In this document: positions 35,217-43,986 of the stretch, piece after piece | Layout: every line of letters begins with the position of its first letter | How positions within the stretch are numbered: the stretch's first letter is position 1 | Assembly: GCF_000725805.1 (NCBI RefSeq) | Contig: NZ_JOFT01000028.1 | Location: 62,001 to 126,000 of the forward strand | DNA length: 64,000 bases | Reading direction: 5' to 3' | From: Streptomyces xanthophaeus | Lineage (GTDB): Bacteria > Actinomycetota > Actinomycetes > Streptomycetales > Streptomycetaceae | The notes under the pieces: model-generated | The model's input: the letters and a program-made list of their open reading frames with translations, nothing else | Told to the model about the DNA's origin: nothing | Database searches by the model: none | Position numbers and translations under genes: made by a program

Positions 35217-35581
35217 GGTCCGGTCACCTTCGGGTCGTCGTTGGGCATGACTGCGGTGGCCACCGCGGCGGGGATGTCCAGCCCCGGGACGATGGCCTTG
35301 ATCTCGATCCTCGCCACCGCGGTGACGGCGTCGGCGTCCTTGCTGACGGTGACCTCCGCACCGAGGCTCGCCTTGACCGCCGCCTCTCCCGCCGCCTCGC
35401 CGCCGCTGCCCTTGCGGGCTTCCACGCGGGCGGCCGTACGGGCGGCCGTGTCGGCCTGTTCGTGGACGTACGCGACCCAGCCCAGCTGGATCCCGCACAG
35501 GGCGACGAACAGCAGGATCGGCACGAAGCCGATGTACTCGATCGCCACCTGGCCCCGGTCGGAGCGCATCCGCCTCTTCAC
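35213..35581 (-). CDS. TadE-like pseudopilin 2
   Basis: 122 residues. Leader KRRMRSDRG, then the prepilin site G|QVAIEYIGFVPILLFVALCGIQLG with Glu at +5, followed by the TadE-type segment YVHEQADTAARTAARVEARKG and a short beta-rich domain. GTG 35581 lies directly after the preceding stop (GGAGTGAC upstream). Likely minor pilin. Confidence 0.9.
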   Translation of the reverse strand: MKRRMRSDRGQVAIEYIGFVPILLFVALCGIQLGWVAYVHEQADTAARTAARVEARKGSGGEAAGEAAVKASLGAEVTVSKDADAVTAVARIEIKAIVPGLDIPAAVATAVMPNDDPKVTGP

Positions 35582-35582
35582 G

Positions 35583-35966
35583 TCACTCCGCCTCCTTCTC
35601 CATCGCCGCGCCGCCCGTGCCGTCGATCGCACCGAAGTTCAGCGAGGGGTGCAGGACGGGGATGCCGAGGGTGACGGTCGCCTTGTAGATGTCGCCCTGC
35701 CGTCCGCAGCTCACCCGCAGCCCCCAGGCGTCCCCGATGTGCTCCGCGGCCGCCGCCTCGCAGTCGCCCTGGCGCCCCGTCACCGCTCCCGCCCGGGCCG
35801 CCTCGTCGGCGGCGTTGCCGGCCAGCGAGAAGGCGTACCCGATCAGTACGCACTGCCACACCGCCGCGACCAGCAGCAGGATCAGCGGCACCGTGCCGAC
35901 GAACTCGATCGCCACCTGGCCGCGGTCCCCCCGGTCGCGGCGGCGGGGTCTGCGCGCCGCGGGCAC
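35583..35966 (-). CDS. TadE-like pseudopilin 1
   Basis: 127 residues. Arg-rich leader, prepilin site G|QVAIEFVGTVPLILLLVAAVWQC (Glu at +5), TadE signature AFSLAGNAADEAARAGAVTG, and a C-terminal domain with two Cys (GDCEAAAAEH and LRVSCGRQGD) likely in a disulfide. GTG start three bases after the CpaE stop. Paralogue of the next gene, with about half the residues alike around the helix. Confidence 0.9.
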   Translation of the reverse strand: MPAARRPRRRDRGDRGQVAIEFVGTVPLILLLVAAVWQCVLIGYAFSLAGNAADEAARAGAVTGRQGDCEAAAAEHIGDAWGLRVSCGRQGDIYKATVTLGIPVLHPSLNFGAIDGTGGAAMEKEAE

Positions 35967-35969
35967 GGC

Positions 35970-37295
35970 TCAGCCCTCCCGGCCGCGGCGCAGACGGGCC
36001 ACCGGGCCGGACCCGCGGACGGCCAGGGAGGTGCCCGGCGGACCCCCGGGCGAGGCCGCACCGGGGGAACGCGGGGAGCCCAGGGCCTTCGTCGACCCCT
36101 GGCCGCCGCCCGCCCCGGTGTCCGGGGCCGCCAGCAGCCCCAGTTCGCCCGCCAGCGTCCACAGGGCCTGCTTGACGGTGGAGCGGTTGTCGAGGTCCTG
36201 GACGCGGCCCGCGTCCACCACCGCCTGGAGTTCCTTGAAGGCGGCCGGTACGGGGGTCCGGGTGGCCCGGGTCTTGGTGATCTTCTCGATCAGGGCGGGC
36301 TGGATCTCGGTGTGCTTGCTCCAGCGGTTGACGACCATCGTGGTCTCCTCCGCCTTGCGCACCTGGAGCCGCTCCCACATCCGCACCATCCGCTTCGCGG
36401 CCCGTACGGCCACCACGTCGGGGGTGGTCACCAGCACCGCCACGTCCGCCATCTCCACGGCGGCGGCGTTCGCTCCGGTCACCTGGGTCCCGCAGTCGAT
36501 GACGACGAGTTCGTAGCGGCTGCGCAGCGCCCCGACGATGTGGCGGGCGGCCCGCTCGTCGACCTCCTCGCCGCGTTCGCCGTCGGCCGGGGCCAGCAGC
36601 AGGGCGAGGCCGGTGCGGTCGTCGTAGACCGCGTCCTGCAGGACGCGCGGGGAGATGTCCTGGATCCCGGCGAGGTCGGCGATGGAGCGCCGGAACTGCA
36701 CGTCGAGGTACGAGCCCACGTCCCCGGCCTGGAGGTCCATGTCGACCAGTGCGGTACGCCGTCCGGAGGCGGCCGCGGCCAGGGCGAACTGGACGGCGGT
36801 GAAGGTGGTCCCCACGCCCCCCTTGGCTCCGGTGACGGTGACCACCCGGCCGCCGGGCCCGGTGAACACCTCGCCCCCGCCGCCCAGGTGACGGCGTACG
36901 CCCACGGCCCACTGGGCGGCGGCCTGGACGCGGGCGGCGAGTTCCTCGTAGGCCAGGGGCAGGCCGATCAGGCCGCGCGCGCCGGAGTCCATCGCGGCGG
37001 AGAAGAGGGCGGGTCCGGCGTCCGAGGAGACCAGGACCACGCCCACGGCGGGGAAGCGCAGGGCGACCTCGCGGATGAGCTCCAGAGCGGGGACGGGGCC
37101 GATCCGTTCGTGCACCAGGACGACCTCGGGGAGCTCGTCGATGGATTCGGCGGCGAGCCGGGCGAGGGTGTCCAGCAGGGTGGTGGAGTCGGGGACCGGG
37201 GCGGCCGGTTCGGCGGACGGGAGCTGGCTGAGGAGGGTGGCGATGGCGCGGGCGGCGTCCGGGTCGCCGACCGCGGGGAGGATTCGGGTGGTCAT
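35970..37295 (-). CDS. cpaE: CpaE-like pilus localisation ATPase (MinD/ParA type)
   Basis: 441 residues. The N-terminal region (about 1-130) looks like a degenerate receiver fold (VVLVHERIGP, AVGVVLVSSDAG, GLIGLPLAYEELAARV). A MinD-like ATPase follows: deviant Walker A TGAKGGVGTT (Lys158), LVDMDLQAGDV and VIDCGTQVTGANA. The last about 60 residues are Gly/Pro/Ser-rich. Tad CpaE proteins place the pilus machine at a cell site. ATG 37295 chosen. Confidence 0.9.
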   Translation of the reverse strand: MTTRILPAVGDPDAARAIATLLSQLPSAEPAAPVPDSTTLLDTLARLAAESIDELPEVVLVHERIGPVPALELIREVALRFPAVGVVLVSSDAGPALFSAAMDSGARGLIGLPLAYEELAARVQAAAQWAVGVRRHLGGGGEVFTGPGGRVVTVTGAKGGVGTTFTAVQFALAAAASGRRTALVDMDLQAGDVGSYLDVQFRRSIADLAGIQDISPRVLQDAVYDDRTGLALLLAPADGERGEEVDERAARHIVGALRSRYELVVIDCGTQVTGANAAAVEMADVAVLVTTPDVVAVRAAKRMVRMWERLQVRKAEETTMVVNRWSKHTEIQPALIEKITKTRATRTPVPAAFKELQAVVDAGRVQDLDNRSTVKQALWTLAGELGLLAAPDTGAGGGQGSTKALGSPRSPGAASPGGPPGTSLAVRGSGPVARLRRGREG

Positions 37296-37306
37296 CCGGG
37301 CCTGCC

Positions 37307-38005
37307 TTACTTGTCCCCGTCGAGGGTGTACGTACGGTCGCCGGGGCTCGGCGCGGAGTCGGTGCCCGGGGCCACCAGCGCCAGGCGCACGTGCTCCGCG
37401 AAGGACTCCGCGTAGGCGACGCGCTGGGTGTCCTTGGTGTTCAGGGCGAAGGTGATCGGGACGGCCTCGGCCGGACCCTTGCCGCTGTCCTTCTCCAGGG
37501 CGGTGAGCTTGCCGACGCCCAGGACGCGGGCGTTGGCGACGATGATCACCGAGCGGGAGGGGTCGGTCTCCTTGGCGCCCTTGAAGGTGGCGATGATGTT
37601 GACCTTCGCGCCCGAGGTGATCTTGCCCGCCACGCCGGTCGCCGCGTCGATCATGATGGCGATCTCCTGTTCGCCGGGCTGGAGCTGCGGCCGGTCGACG
37701 AACATGTCCGCCTGGAGCAGCGAGCCCTTCTTCAGGGTGGTGAGCGCGATCTTGTCCTTGAGCGCGCCGAGGTCGGTGACGGCGGTCTCGGAGAGCCAGC
37801 GCTTGGGGACGCTGATCTCCTCGAACTGCTCGGCCGACAGCGGGCTGTACGGGGCGATGTCGCCCTTGGCCCGGTACGCGAGGACCTCGGACCCGACCTT
37901 GGAGTTGACGTCGCCGATCACCACGAGGACGCCGGCGAAGGCTCCGAGTGCGCACAGGACCGACAGGAGCAGCAGAATGACGCCGCGGCGCTGGCGTGAG
38001 TTCAT
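37307..38005 (-). CDS. cpaB: CpaB/RcpC-like SAF-domain protein
   Basis: 232 residues. One N-terminal membrane helix (about 9-30), a SAF domain (VLAYRAKGDIAPYSPLSAEQFEEISVPKRWLSETAV) and the RcpC/CpaB beta-rich domain with LQPGEQEIAIMIDAATGVAGKITSGAKVNIIATF. Homologues assist assembly of the outer secretin in Gram-negatives; no secretin is encoded here, so in this organism it may contact the cell wall instead. Confidence 0.9.
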   Translation of the reverse strand: MNSRQRRGVILLLLSVLCALGAFAGVLVVIGDVNSKVGSEVLAYRAKGDIAPYSPLSAEQFEEISVPKRWLSETAVTDLGALKDKIALTTLKKGSLLQADMFVDRPQLQPGEQEIAIMIDAATGVAGKITSGAKVNIIATFKGAKETDPSRSVIIVANARVLGVGKLTALEKDSGKGPAEAVPITFALNTKDTQRVAYAESFAEHVRLALVAPGTDSAPSPGDRTYTLDGDK

Positions 38006-38013
38006 GGGCCGTA

Positions 38014-38979
38014 CTACCTCGCCGTTCTTCGTTCGTTCTTGCGTTCGGTCCGGTCGGGTCGGGCGGTGCCCGCGGCCACGGCGGGCGGCGGTGCGGTGAG
38101 GGGTGCGGAGCAGAAGCCGCACCGGTCGCCGATGAGTTCGAGTCCGCACCAGCGGCACTCGTCGCGGCGGACCGAGGCGACCAGCTGGTAGAGGACGTTC
38201 GGGTCCGGGATGCCGGCCGCGAACTCGACGAGTTTCGGGGTGCCCCACCAGGCGGGTGAGTCGGCCGGGAGCGGGTTCTCCATGACCCCCTGCACCTGCC
38301 AGGCGGGGGCGAGCTCGGCCGCGACCCAGTCGGAGGCGAGCTGTCCGCGGGCGAAGGTGAGGTGGGTGGCGAACTCCGGCCCGGCGGGCAGGCCGGGGCC
38401 CGCGCCGTGCGATCCGTGCGATCCGTGCGCGCCGCGGGAACCCCGGGAGCCGCGCGGGGACGAGCCGGAGCCGCCCAGCTTGACCAGGTGCGGCGCGGGG
38501 TGGGCGAGTACGGCGAACTGCGCGCTCGGCGACCAGGAGCGGGCGTGCGCCTTGAGACCGACCGGGACCCGGTCGAGCTTGGCCACCGAGCCCAGCAGGG
38601 CGCCCGCGTAGACGTAGTGGGACAGCAGCCGGGCCGCGGAGGCGATCACTCCGGGGCTGAAGTCGCAGACGCTGAGCTGGCGCAGCTGACGGACCAGCAG
38701 TGCGGTGCCCAGCGGCGGCAGATCGATGTCGAGGAGCGCGATCCGGTCGGTTTCCAGGATGGCCCGTACGGTGTGCAGCCGCTGGACGGTCGCACGGGGC
38801 AGCCAGGACGGCACGAGGACCACGAGGTGGCCGTGCCCCTCCAGCAGGGCGGCGGTCTCGGCGAGCGCGCCCGCCAGGTCGAGCCGTCCGGGCGGCTGCA
38901 GGACGGTGGCCCCGGGCGTGTGCCGGTCAGGGGCCGGAAGCACCAGATCGGCGCTGGTGACAGCGATGGCGGTCGGCAC
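38014..38979 (-). CDS. Zinc-ribbon-bearing protein at the head of the Tad operon
   Basis: 321 residues, family not recognised. The first 150 residues are alpha/beta with LDLAGALAETAALLEGHGHLVVLVPSWL and look enzyme- or receiver-like. A Gly/Ser/His-rich insert follows, in which GSHGSHG comes from a tandem 9-base repeat. The C-terminus has CRWCGLELIGDRCGFC, a four-cysteine zinc ribbon, then a Pro/Ala/Arg tail. GTG 38979 has GGGGG at six bases. Starts eight bases before cpaB, so it belongs to the operon. Confidence 0.8.
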   Translation of the reverse strand: MPTAIAVTSADLVLPAPDRHTPGATVLQPPGRLDLAGALAETAALLEGHGHLVVLVPSWLPRATVQRLHTVRAILETDRIALLDIDLPPLGTALLVRQLRQLSVCDFSPGVIASAARLLSHYVYAGALLGSVAKLDRVPVGLKAHARSWSPSAQFAVLAHPAPHLVKLGGSGSSPRGSRGSRGAHGSHGSHGAGPGLPAGPEFATHLTFARGQLASDWVAAELAPAWQVQGVMENPLPADSPAWWGTPKLVEFAAGIPDPNVLYQLVASVRRDECRWCGLELIGDRCGFCSAPLTAPPPAVAAGTARPDRTERKNERRTAR

Positions 38980-39387
38980 GCGAATCCCCCTGTTCACCCC
39001 GTACGCCGCTGATGTCCGTACGCCCGTGACGGGCTCGCGACTCCCCGTCACGTTCCTGTCGCGCACGCGCACGCACTGCGCGACCGCAAACGCCCCCCGG
39101 CTACCGCCGCGAGGTGCCCCCGGACGCTCTTCCCCCTTGCTCCAGCACCATATCCGCGTCACCCCTGGCAGGGCAGGGGCTTGCTGATTCCCGTGCAGTG
39201 AGCACAGGTCACAGGTGGCGGGAAACCCGGACAACAGGGATCGGGAAGTCGGCCATTTCAAGCCAGATCGCAAAGACCCTTGACACGAGGATTGGTCTGG
39301 ACCAACTTGGCTTCCCAGGCCGCGAGTTGCCCGTCCCCACCGGGCCGGCCGCACCGTCTCCTCATTCCTCCCCCCACCGGAGCCCAC
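38980..39387. other. Divergent regulatory region between Tad operon and chitinase
   Basis: No gene is supported. It holds a 9-bp hairpin CGTGACGGG...CCCGTCACG (39025-39052) upstream of the Tad operon, and the chitinase promoter with a DasR-type site on the right. The middle shows no other strong feature. Confidence 0.6.
39280..39308 (+). promoter_or_regulatory. Chitinase promoter with DasR-type operator (dre)
   Basis: A perfect -35-like TTGACA (39280-39285) is followed by the dyad TTGGTCTGGACCAA (39292-39305). The dyad core TGGTCTGGACCA matches the DasR consensus TGGTCTAGACCA in 11 of 12 bases and sits between -35 and -10, ideal for repression relieved by glucosamine phosphates during chitin use. 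Confidence 0.8.
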
Positions 39388-41085
39388 GTGAACCGCATAC
39401 GCTCCCTCGCCCTGCTGGGCGCCGCCACCCTCGCCGCGGGCGGCCTGACCGCCCTCACCACCGGGACCGCACAGGCCGCGGACGTCAACGTCGCCCGTAA
39501 CGGAGGCTTCGAGTCCGGCCTGGCCAACTGGTCGTGTTCGGGCGGCAGCGGCGCCGTCGTCTCCTCCCCCGTCTTCGCCGGGGCCGGCGCGCTGAAGGCC
39601 ACCCCGGCCGGTTCCGACAACGCCCGCTGCAGCCAGACCGTCACGGTCAAGCCGAACTCGACGTACACCCTGAGCACGCAGGTGCAGGGCTCCTACGTCT
39701 ACCTCGGCGCGACCGGGACGGGCACCCAGGACGTGTCCGCCTGGACCCCCGGCTCGGGCTCCGGCTGGCAGAAGCTCTCCACGACCTTCTCCACCGGACC
39801 GAGCACCACCCAGGTGACCGTGTACACGCACGGCTGGTACGGCCAGCCGGCGTACACCGTGGACGAGTTCAGCGTCTTCGGCCCGGACGGCGGCGGGGGC
39901 ACCGACCCCGGCCCGTCCGTCCCCGGGGCCCCGGCCGGGACCGCCGTTTCCGGCCAGAGCGCGAACGGTCTCACCCTTTCGTGGAACGCGGTCAGCGGAG
40001 CGACCGGTTACCACGTCTACCAGGACGGCTCCCGCGTCCAGAGCGTGAGCTCCGCCTCCGCACAGATCGCCGGACTCGCCGCCTCCACCTCGTACTCCTT
40101 CCAGGTGAGCGCGTACAACGCGGCGGGCGAGGGCCCCAAGTCGGCGCCGGTGACCGGCACGACCACGGGCGGCGGCCCCGGCCCCGGACCGAACCCCTCG
40201 GTCCCCAAGCACGCGCTGACCGGCTACTGGCAGAACTTCGACAACGGGGCGACCGTCCAGAAGCTCTCCGACGTCTCCGCCCAGTACGACATCATCGCCG
40301 TCTCCTTCGCCGACGCCACGACCACGCCCGGCGCCATCACCTTCAACCTCGACTCGGCGGGCCTGGGCGGCTACACCGTCGCCCAGTTCAAGGCCGACAT
40401 CGCCGCGAAGAAGACGGCCGGCAAGTCGGTGATCCTCTCCATCGGCGGCGAGAAGGGCACCATCTCGGTCAACGACTCCGCCTCCGCGACCAACCTGGCG
40501 AACTCGGCCTACGCGCTGATGCAGGAGTACGGCTTCACCGGCATCGACATCGACCTGGAGAACGGGCTCAACCCCACCTACATGACGCAGGCGCTGCGCG
40601 CGCTGTCCGCGAAGGCCGGCCCCTCGCTGGTCATCACCATGGCCCCGCAGACCATCGACATGCAGTCCACGCAGGGCGGGTACTTCAAGACGGCCCTGAA
40701 CATCAAGGACATCCTCACCGTCGTCAACATGCAGTACTACAACAGCGGCTCGATGAACGGCTGCGACGGCAAGGTCTACTCCCAGGGCTCGGTGGACTTC
40801 CTCACCGCGCTGGCCTGCATCCAGCTGGAGGGCGGCCTGGACGCCTCCCAGGTGGGCATCGGCGTACCGGCCTCGCCGAGCGGCGCGGGCAGCGGCTACG
40901 TCTCGCCGACCGTCGTCAACAACGCCCTGGACTGCCTGGCGCGCGGCACGAACTGCGGATCGTTCAAGCCGTCGAAGACCTACCCCGGGCTGCGCGGGGC
41001 GATGACCTGGTCGACCAACTGGGACGCCAAGGCGGGTAGCGCTTGGTCCAACGCGGTGGGTCCCAAGGTCCACGCCCTCCCGTAG
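39388..41085 (+). CDS. Secreted GH18 chitinase with carbohydrate-binding and Fn3 domains
   Basis: 565 residues. Signal peptide (1-31, cleavage after AQAA). Carbohydrate-binding beta-sandwich (about 32-170, NVARNGGFESGLANWSCSGG). Fibronectin type III (about 180-262). GH18 catalytic domain (about 270-565) with SVILSIGGEKG and the catalytic FTGIDIDLENG (acid Glu391), and MQYYNSG later. It hydrolyses chitin outside the cell. The GTG has GGAG at six bases. Expression is probably under DasR. Confidence 0.95.
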   Translation: MNRIRSLALLGAATLAAGGLTALTTGTAQAADVNVARNGGFESGLANWSCSGGSGAVVSSPVFAGAGALKATPAGSDNARCSQTVTVKPNSTYTLSTQVQGSYVYLGATGTGTQDVSAWTPGSGSGWQKLSTTFSTGPSTTQVTVYTHGWYGQPAYTVDEFSVFGPDGGGGTDPGPSVPGAPAGTAVSGQSANGLTLSWNAVSGATGYHVYQDGSRVQSVSSASAQIAGLAASTSYSFQVSAYNAAGEGPKSAPVTGTTTGGGPGPGPNPSVPKHALTGYWQNFDNGATVQKLSDVSAQYDIIAVSFADATTTPGAITFNLDSAGLGGYTVAQFKADIAAKKTAGKSVILSIGGEKGTISVNDSASATNLANSAYALMQEYGFTGIDIDLENGLNPTYMTQALRALSAKAGPSLVITMAPQTIDMQSTQGGYFKTALNIKDILTVVNMQYYNSGSMNGCDGKVYSQGSVDFLTALACIQLEGGLDASQVGIGVPASPSGAGSGYVSPTVVNNALDCLARGTNCGSFKPSKTYPGLRGAMTWSTNWDAKAGSAWSNAVGPKVHALP

Positions 41086-41213
41086 GCGGTAGGTGTGTGG
41101 GGGTGGCCTGAATCGGTTCGGCGAGCACAGCGGGTGCTTGACCGGGACATGCCACGAGAGCACGCTGTGCGCGTCCGCACGGCTACCCCCACACTCCCCA
41201 CCCAGGAGAACGC

Positions 41214-42554
41214 ATGCGGCTCCACACCCGCCGGAGGGCCGCCGTCACGGCGGCCCTGCTGGCGCTCGCACTGGGCGCACCCGCCTACGGCATGAGCGCG
41301 ACGGCCTCACCACCGCCCACCCCGTCCACCGCCACCCAGGACGAGGCGATCGTCCAGTACCGCATCCACGGCCCCTCCACCGTCGCCGACCGCACCGCCC
41401 TGCTCCGTACGGGCGTCTCGATCGACGAGGTGGACGACCACACGGTCGTGGTCAGCGCCGACACCATGCAGGCCAAGAAGCTGCGCGCGCTGGGCTACCA
41501 GCTCGACGCCCTGCCCGGACCCCCGGACCGTTCGCTGCCCGGCGTCGCGTCGGGCACGATGGACTTCCCCTCGGCCGACTCCAGGTACCACAACTACGCC
41601 GAGGCGAGCGCGGAGATCGACCAGCGCATCGCCCAGTACCCCGGGATCATGAGCAAGAAGGTCATCGGGAAGTCCTACCAGGGCCGGGACCTGTTCGCGA
41701 TCAAGATCAGCGACAACGTCGCCACCGACGAGGCCGAGCCCGAGGTGCTCTTCACCGCGCACCAGCACGCACGCGAGCACCTGACCGTGGAAATGGCCCT
41801 GTACCTGCTCAAGGAGCTGGGCTCCAAGTACGGCACCGAGTCCCGCGTCACGAACGCGGTCAACAGCCGGGAGATCTGGATCGTCCCGGACCTCAACCCG
41901 GACGGCGGCGAGTACGACATCGCCACCGGCTCCTACCGGTCCTGGCGCAAGAACCGCCAGCCCAACTCCGGCTCCTCGTACGTCGGCACGGACGAGAACC
42001 GCAACTGGAACTACAAGTGGGGCTGCTGCGGCGGCTCCAGCAGCAGCAAGAGCTCCGAGACCTACCGGGGCCCGGCCGCCGAGTCGGCGCCCGAGGTGAA
42101 GGCCGTCTCGGACTTCGTGCGCAGCCGCGTCATCGGCGGCAAGCAGCAGATCAAGGCCTCGATCGACTTCCACACCTACAGCCAGCTGGTCCTGTGGCCC
42201 TTCGGGTGGACGTACAACGACACCGCGCCCGGCCTGACCGCCGACGACCTCGCCGTCTTCAAGAAGATCGGTACGGGCATGGCGGCCAGCAACGGCTACA
42301 CGCCGGAGCAGTCGAGCGACCTGTACATCACCGACGGCACCATCGACGACTGGCTGTGGGGCAGCCAGAAGATCTTCGCCTACACCTTCGAGATGTACCC
42401 GGCGAGCTCCGGCGGCGGCGGCTTCTACCCGCCCGACGAGGTGATCGACCGCGAGACCGCCCGCAACAAGGAAGCGGTGCTCCAGCTGCTGGAGAACGCG
42501 GACTGCATGTACCGCTCGATCGGCAAGGAGGCGCAGTACTGCGCCGCTCCGTGA
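41214..42554 (+). CDS. Secreted M14 zinc carboxypeptidase
   Basis: 446 residues. Signal peptide (about 1-31), a propeptide-like region (45-110), then the M14 domain: HQHAREH (Zn ligands His185 and Glu188), the [12 protein letters not shown] region with [14 protein letters not shown] substrate-binding Arg/Asn, [19 protein letters not shown] (third Zn His), and the late catalytic Glu in [10 protein letters not shown] near the middle and two late Cys probably form disulfides. Cleaves C-terminal residues from peptides outside the cell. Starts 129 bases after chitinase. Confidence 0.94.
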   Translation: MRLHTRRRAAVTAALLALALGAPAYGMSATASPPPTPSTATQDEAIVQYRIHGPSTVADRTALLRTGVSIDEVDDHTVVVSADTMQAKKLRALGYQLDALPGPPDRSLPGVASGTMDFPSADSRYHNYAEASAEIDQRIAQYPGIMSKKVIGKSYQGRDLFAIKISDNVATDEAEPEVLFTAHQHAREHLTVEMALYLLKELGSKYGTESRVTNAVNSREIWIVPDLNPDGGEYDIATGSYRSWRKNRQPNSGSSYVGTDENRNWNYKWGCCGGSSSSKSSETYRGPAAESAPEVKAVSDFVRSRVIGGKQQIKASIDFHTYSQLVLWPFGWTYNDTAPGLTADDLAVFKKIGTGMAASNGYTPEQSSDLYITDGTIDDWLWGSQKIFAYTFEMYPASSGGGGFYPPDEVIDRETARNKEAVLQLLENADCMYRSIGKEAQYCAAP

Positions 42555-42625
42555 CCGGCCGACCGGTTGACCCACTGACCCACTGACCCGCTGACCGGCC
42601 GACCCGCTGACCGGCTGACCGGCCG
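42553..42625. repeat. Degenerate tandem 9-base repeats after the carboxypeptidase
   Basis: About eight imperfect units of the form CTGACCSRS (CTGACCCAC, CTGACCCGC, CTGACCGGC and variants) follow the stop codon directly. It is probably replication-slippage sequence, with no coding role seen. Confidence 0.7.
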
Positions 42626-42638
42626 TCCTGCGGCCGGA

Positions 42639-42667
42639 GGGGCGCCCCACCGCCAGGGGGGCGCCCC
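42639..42667. terminator. Bidirectional terminator between carboxypeptidase and RidA genes
   Basis: GGGGCGCC pairs with GGCGCCCC (8 bp) around a 13-base loop, between convergent genes. Confidence 0.65.
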
Positions 42668-42676
42668 CGCGGCGTC

Positions 42677-43087
42677 TCAGCCGAGCACGGCCAGCGCGTC
42701 GATCTCGATCAGCAGGCCGGCCGGCAGGCCCACGTACACCGTCGTACGGGCGGCGGGCGCCTCCTTCAGGCCCTGCTCCTCGAAGTAGGCGTTGTAGATG
42801 CCGTTCATCTCGGCGAAGTGGCCGGTGTCCGTCAGGTAGACGCGGATCATCATCACGTCGTCCCAGCCCGCGCCGCCCGCCTCCAGCACGGAGCGGACGT
42901 TCTCCAGCGTCTGCAGGGTCTGCTCGCGCAGCGTCGGCCCGGCGGTCGTGGGCGGCTTGCCCTCCTCGTGCGGGAGGAAGCCGACCTGGCCCGCGACCTG
43001 GAGGATGTTCCCCTTGCGCACCCCGTGCGAGAACTTCGCGGGCGGAACCGTGTGCGTCGAGGGGGTGATGGCGGTCTTCTCGGTCAT
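42677..43087 (-). CDS. RidA-family enamine/imine deaminase
   Basis: 136 residues. RidA/YjgF fold with ILQVAGQVGFLP, TLQTLENVRSVLEAGGAGWDDVMMIRVYLTD and the closing PAARTTVYVGLPAGLLIEIDALAV, with the catalytic Arg in AARTTV. Removes reactive 2-aminoacrylate-like intermediates. Its start overlaps the IclR stop and it sits beside a PLP D-amino-acid enzyme that could generate such intermediates. Confidence 0.93.
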   Translation of the reverse strand: MTEKTAITPSTHTVPPAKFSHGVRKGNILQVAGQVGFLPHEEGKPPTTAGPTLREQTLQTLENVRSVLEAGGAGWDDVMMIRVYLTDTGHFAEMNGIYNAYFEEQGLKEAPAARTTVYVGLPAGLLIEIDALAVLG

Positions 43088-43848
43088 GATCCGTCCTTCT
43101 GTGCGGGGCCGGAGCCTGAGTACTCCCGGCTGATGGTGTCGGCGGTACGGAGCACCAGGGGCAGCAGTTCGAGCAGCCCCTCGGCGGGGACGACCACGCC
43201 CGGCGCGGAGACGGACAGCGCGGCGGCGACCCGCCCGTCCGGCCCGCGCACCGGGGCGCCGAGGCAGTTGAGGGACTCCTCGTGGCCCCCGAGGTCCGAG
43301 GCCCAGCCCTGTTCCCGTACGAGGGCCAGCTCGCGCAGGAAGGCGGCGGCGTCCGGGGTCGAGCGGGCCGTGTGGCGCGGGTACTCCAGGCGCAGCGCCA
43401 GCGCCTCGCGCTCGGGCCCGGGCAGGTCGGCGAGGAGCAGCTTGGCCACGGCAGCGACCGTGAGGGGGACCGGCTTGCCGATGCGGGAGTACATGCGGAC
43501 CGGGTAGCGGCTGTCCACCTTGTCGATGTACACGACCTCCTCGTCCTGGAGGAGGGCGAGGTGCACGGTGTGCCCGGTGACCCGGTTCAGCTCCACGAGA
43601 TGGGGGTGCGCGATCTCCCGGACGTCCAGGTTCTCGACGGCCTCGGCGGCCAGCGCGAACAGCTGCACGCCCAGCCGGTAGCGGCCGTCACCCTGCCGGT
43701 AGACGAAGCCGTGCTCGTGCAGCGTGCGCAGCAGGCGCAGCGCCGTGCTCTTGTGCACGCCGAGCTCCCCGGCCACGTCGCCGAGTCCGGCGGGCCCGCG
43801 CGCGAGCAACGGCAGCACCGCGAGCGCCCGTTCCACGGACTGACTCAT
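43084..43848 (-). CDS. IclR-family regulator of the D-amino-acid cluster
   Basis: 254 residues. N-terminal winged helix (SVERALAVLPLLARGPAGLGDVAGELGVHKSTALRLLRTLHEHGFV), then the IclR effector domain with HLALLQDEEVVYIDKVDS and LNCLGAPVRGPDGRVAAALSVSAP. ATG 43848 is preceded by GGAGGAC. It shares an operon with RidA and is divergent from the D-amino-acid deacylase and aldolase genes, which it probably controls. Confidence 0.94.
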   Translation of the reverse strand: MSQSVERALAVLPLLARGPAGLGDVAGELGVHKSTALRLLRTLHEHGFVYRQGDGRYRLGVQLFALAAEAVENLDVREIAHPHLVELNRVTGHTVHLALLQDEEVVYIDKVDSRYPVRMYSRIGKPVPLTVAAVAKLLLADLPGPEREALALRLEYPRHTARSTPDAAAFLRELALVREQGWASDLGGHEESLNCLGAPVRGPDGRVAAALSVSAPGVVVPAEGLLELLPLVLRTADTISREYSGSGPAQKDGS

Positions 43849-43986
43849 CCCTCGTCCTCCCGTAGCCCCGGGCCGGGCCGGCCGCGCCCGGCGTTGACCC
43901 GTCGTCACCCGGGATGTTAGACAGCATGCAGCGGCATACGCAACGACAGTTGCACCCCACGCAACGTGATTCCGGGAGGCACCCGC

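Noticed and set aside
33864..37415. A 1183-codon plus-strand frame opposite the Tad genes
   Set aside because: Opposes cpaF, tadE and cpaE, all with intact motifs on the minus strand.
42553..42625. CRISPR-like tandem repeats
   Set aside because: Units are about nine bases, imperfect and have no spacers.
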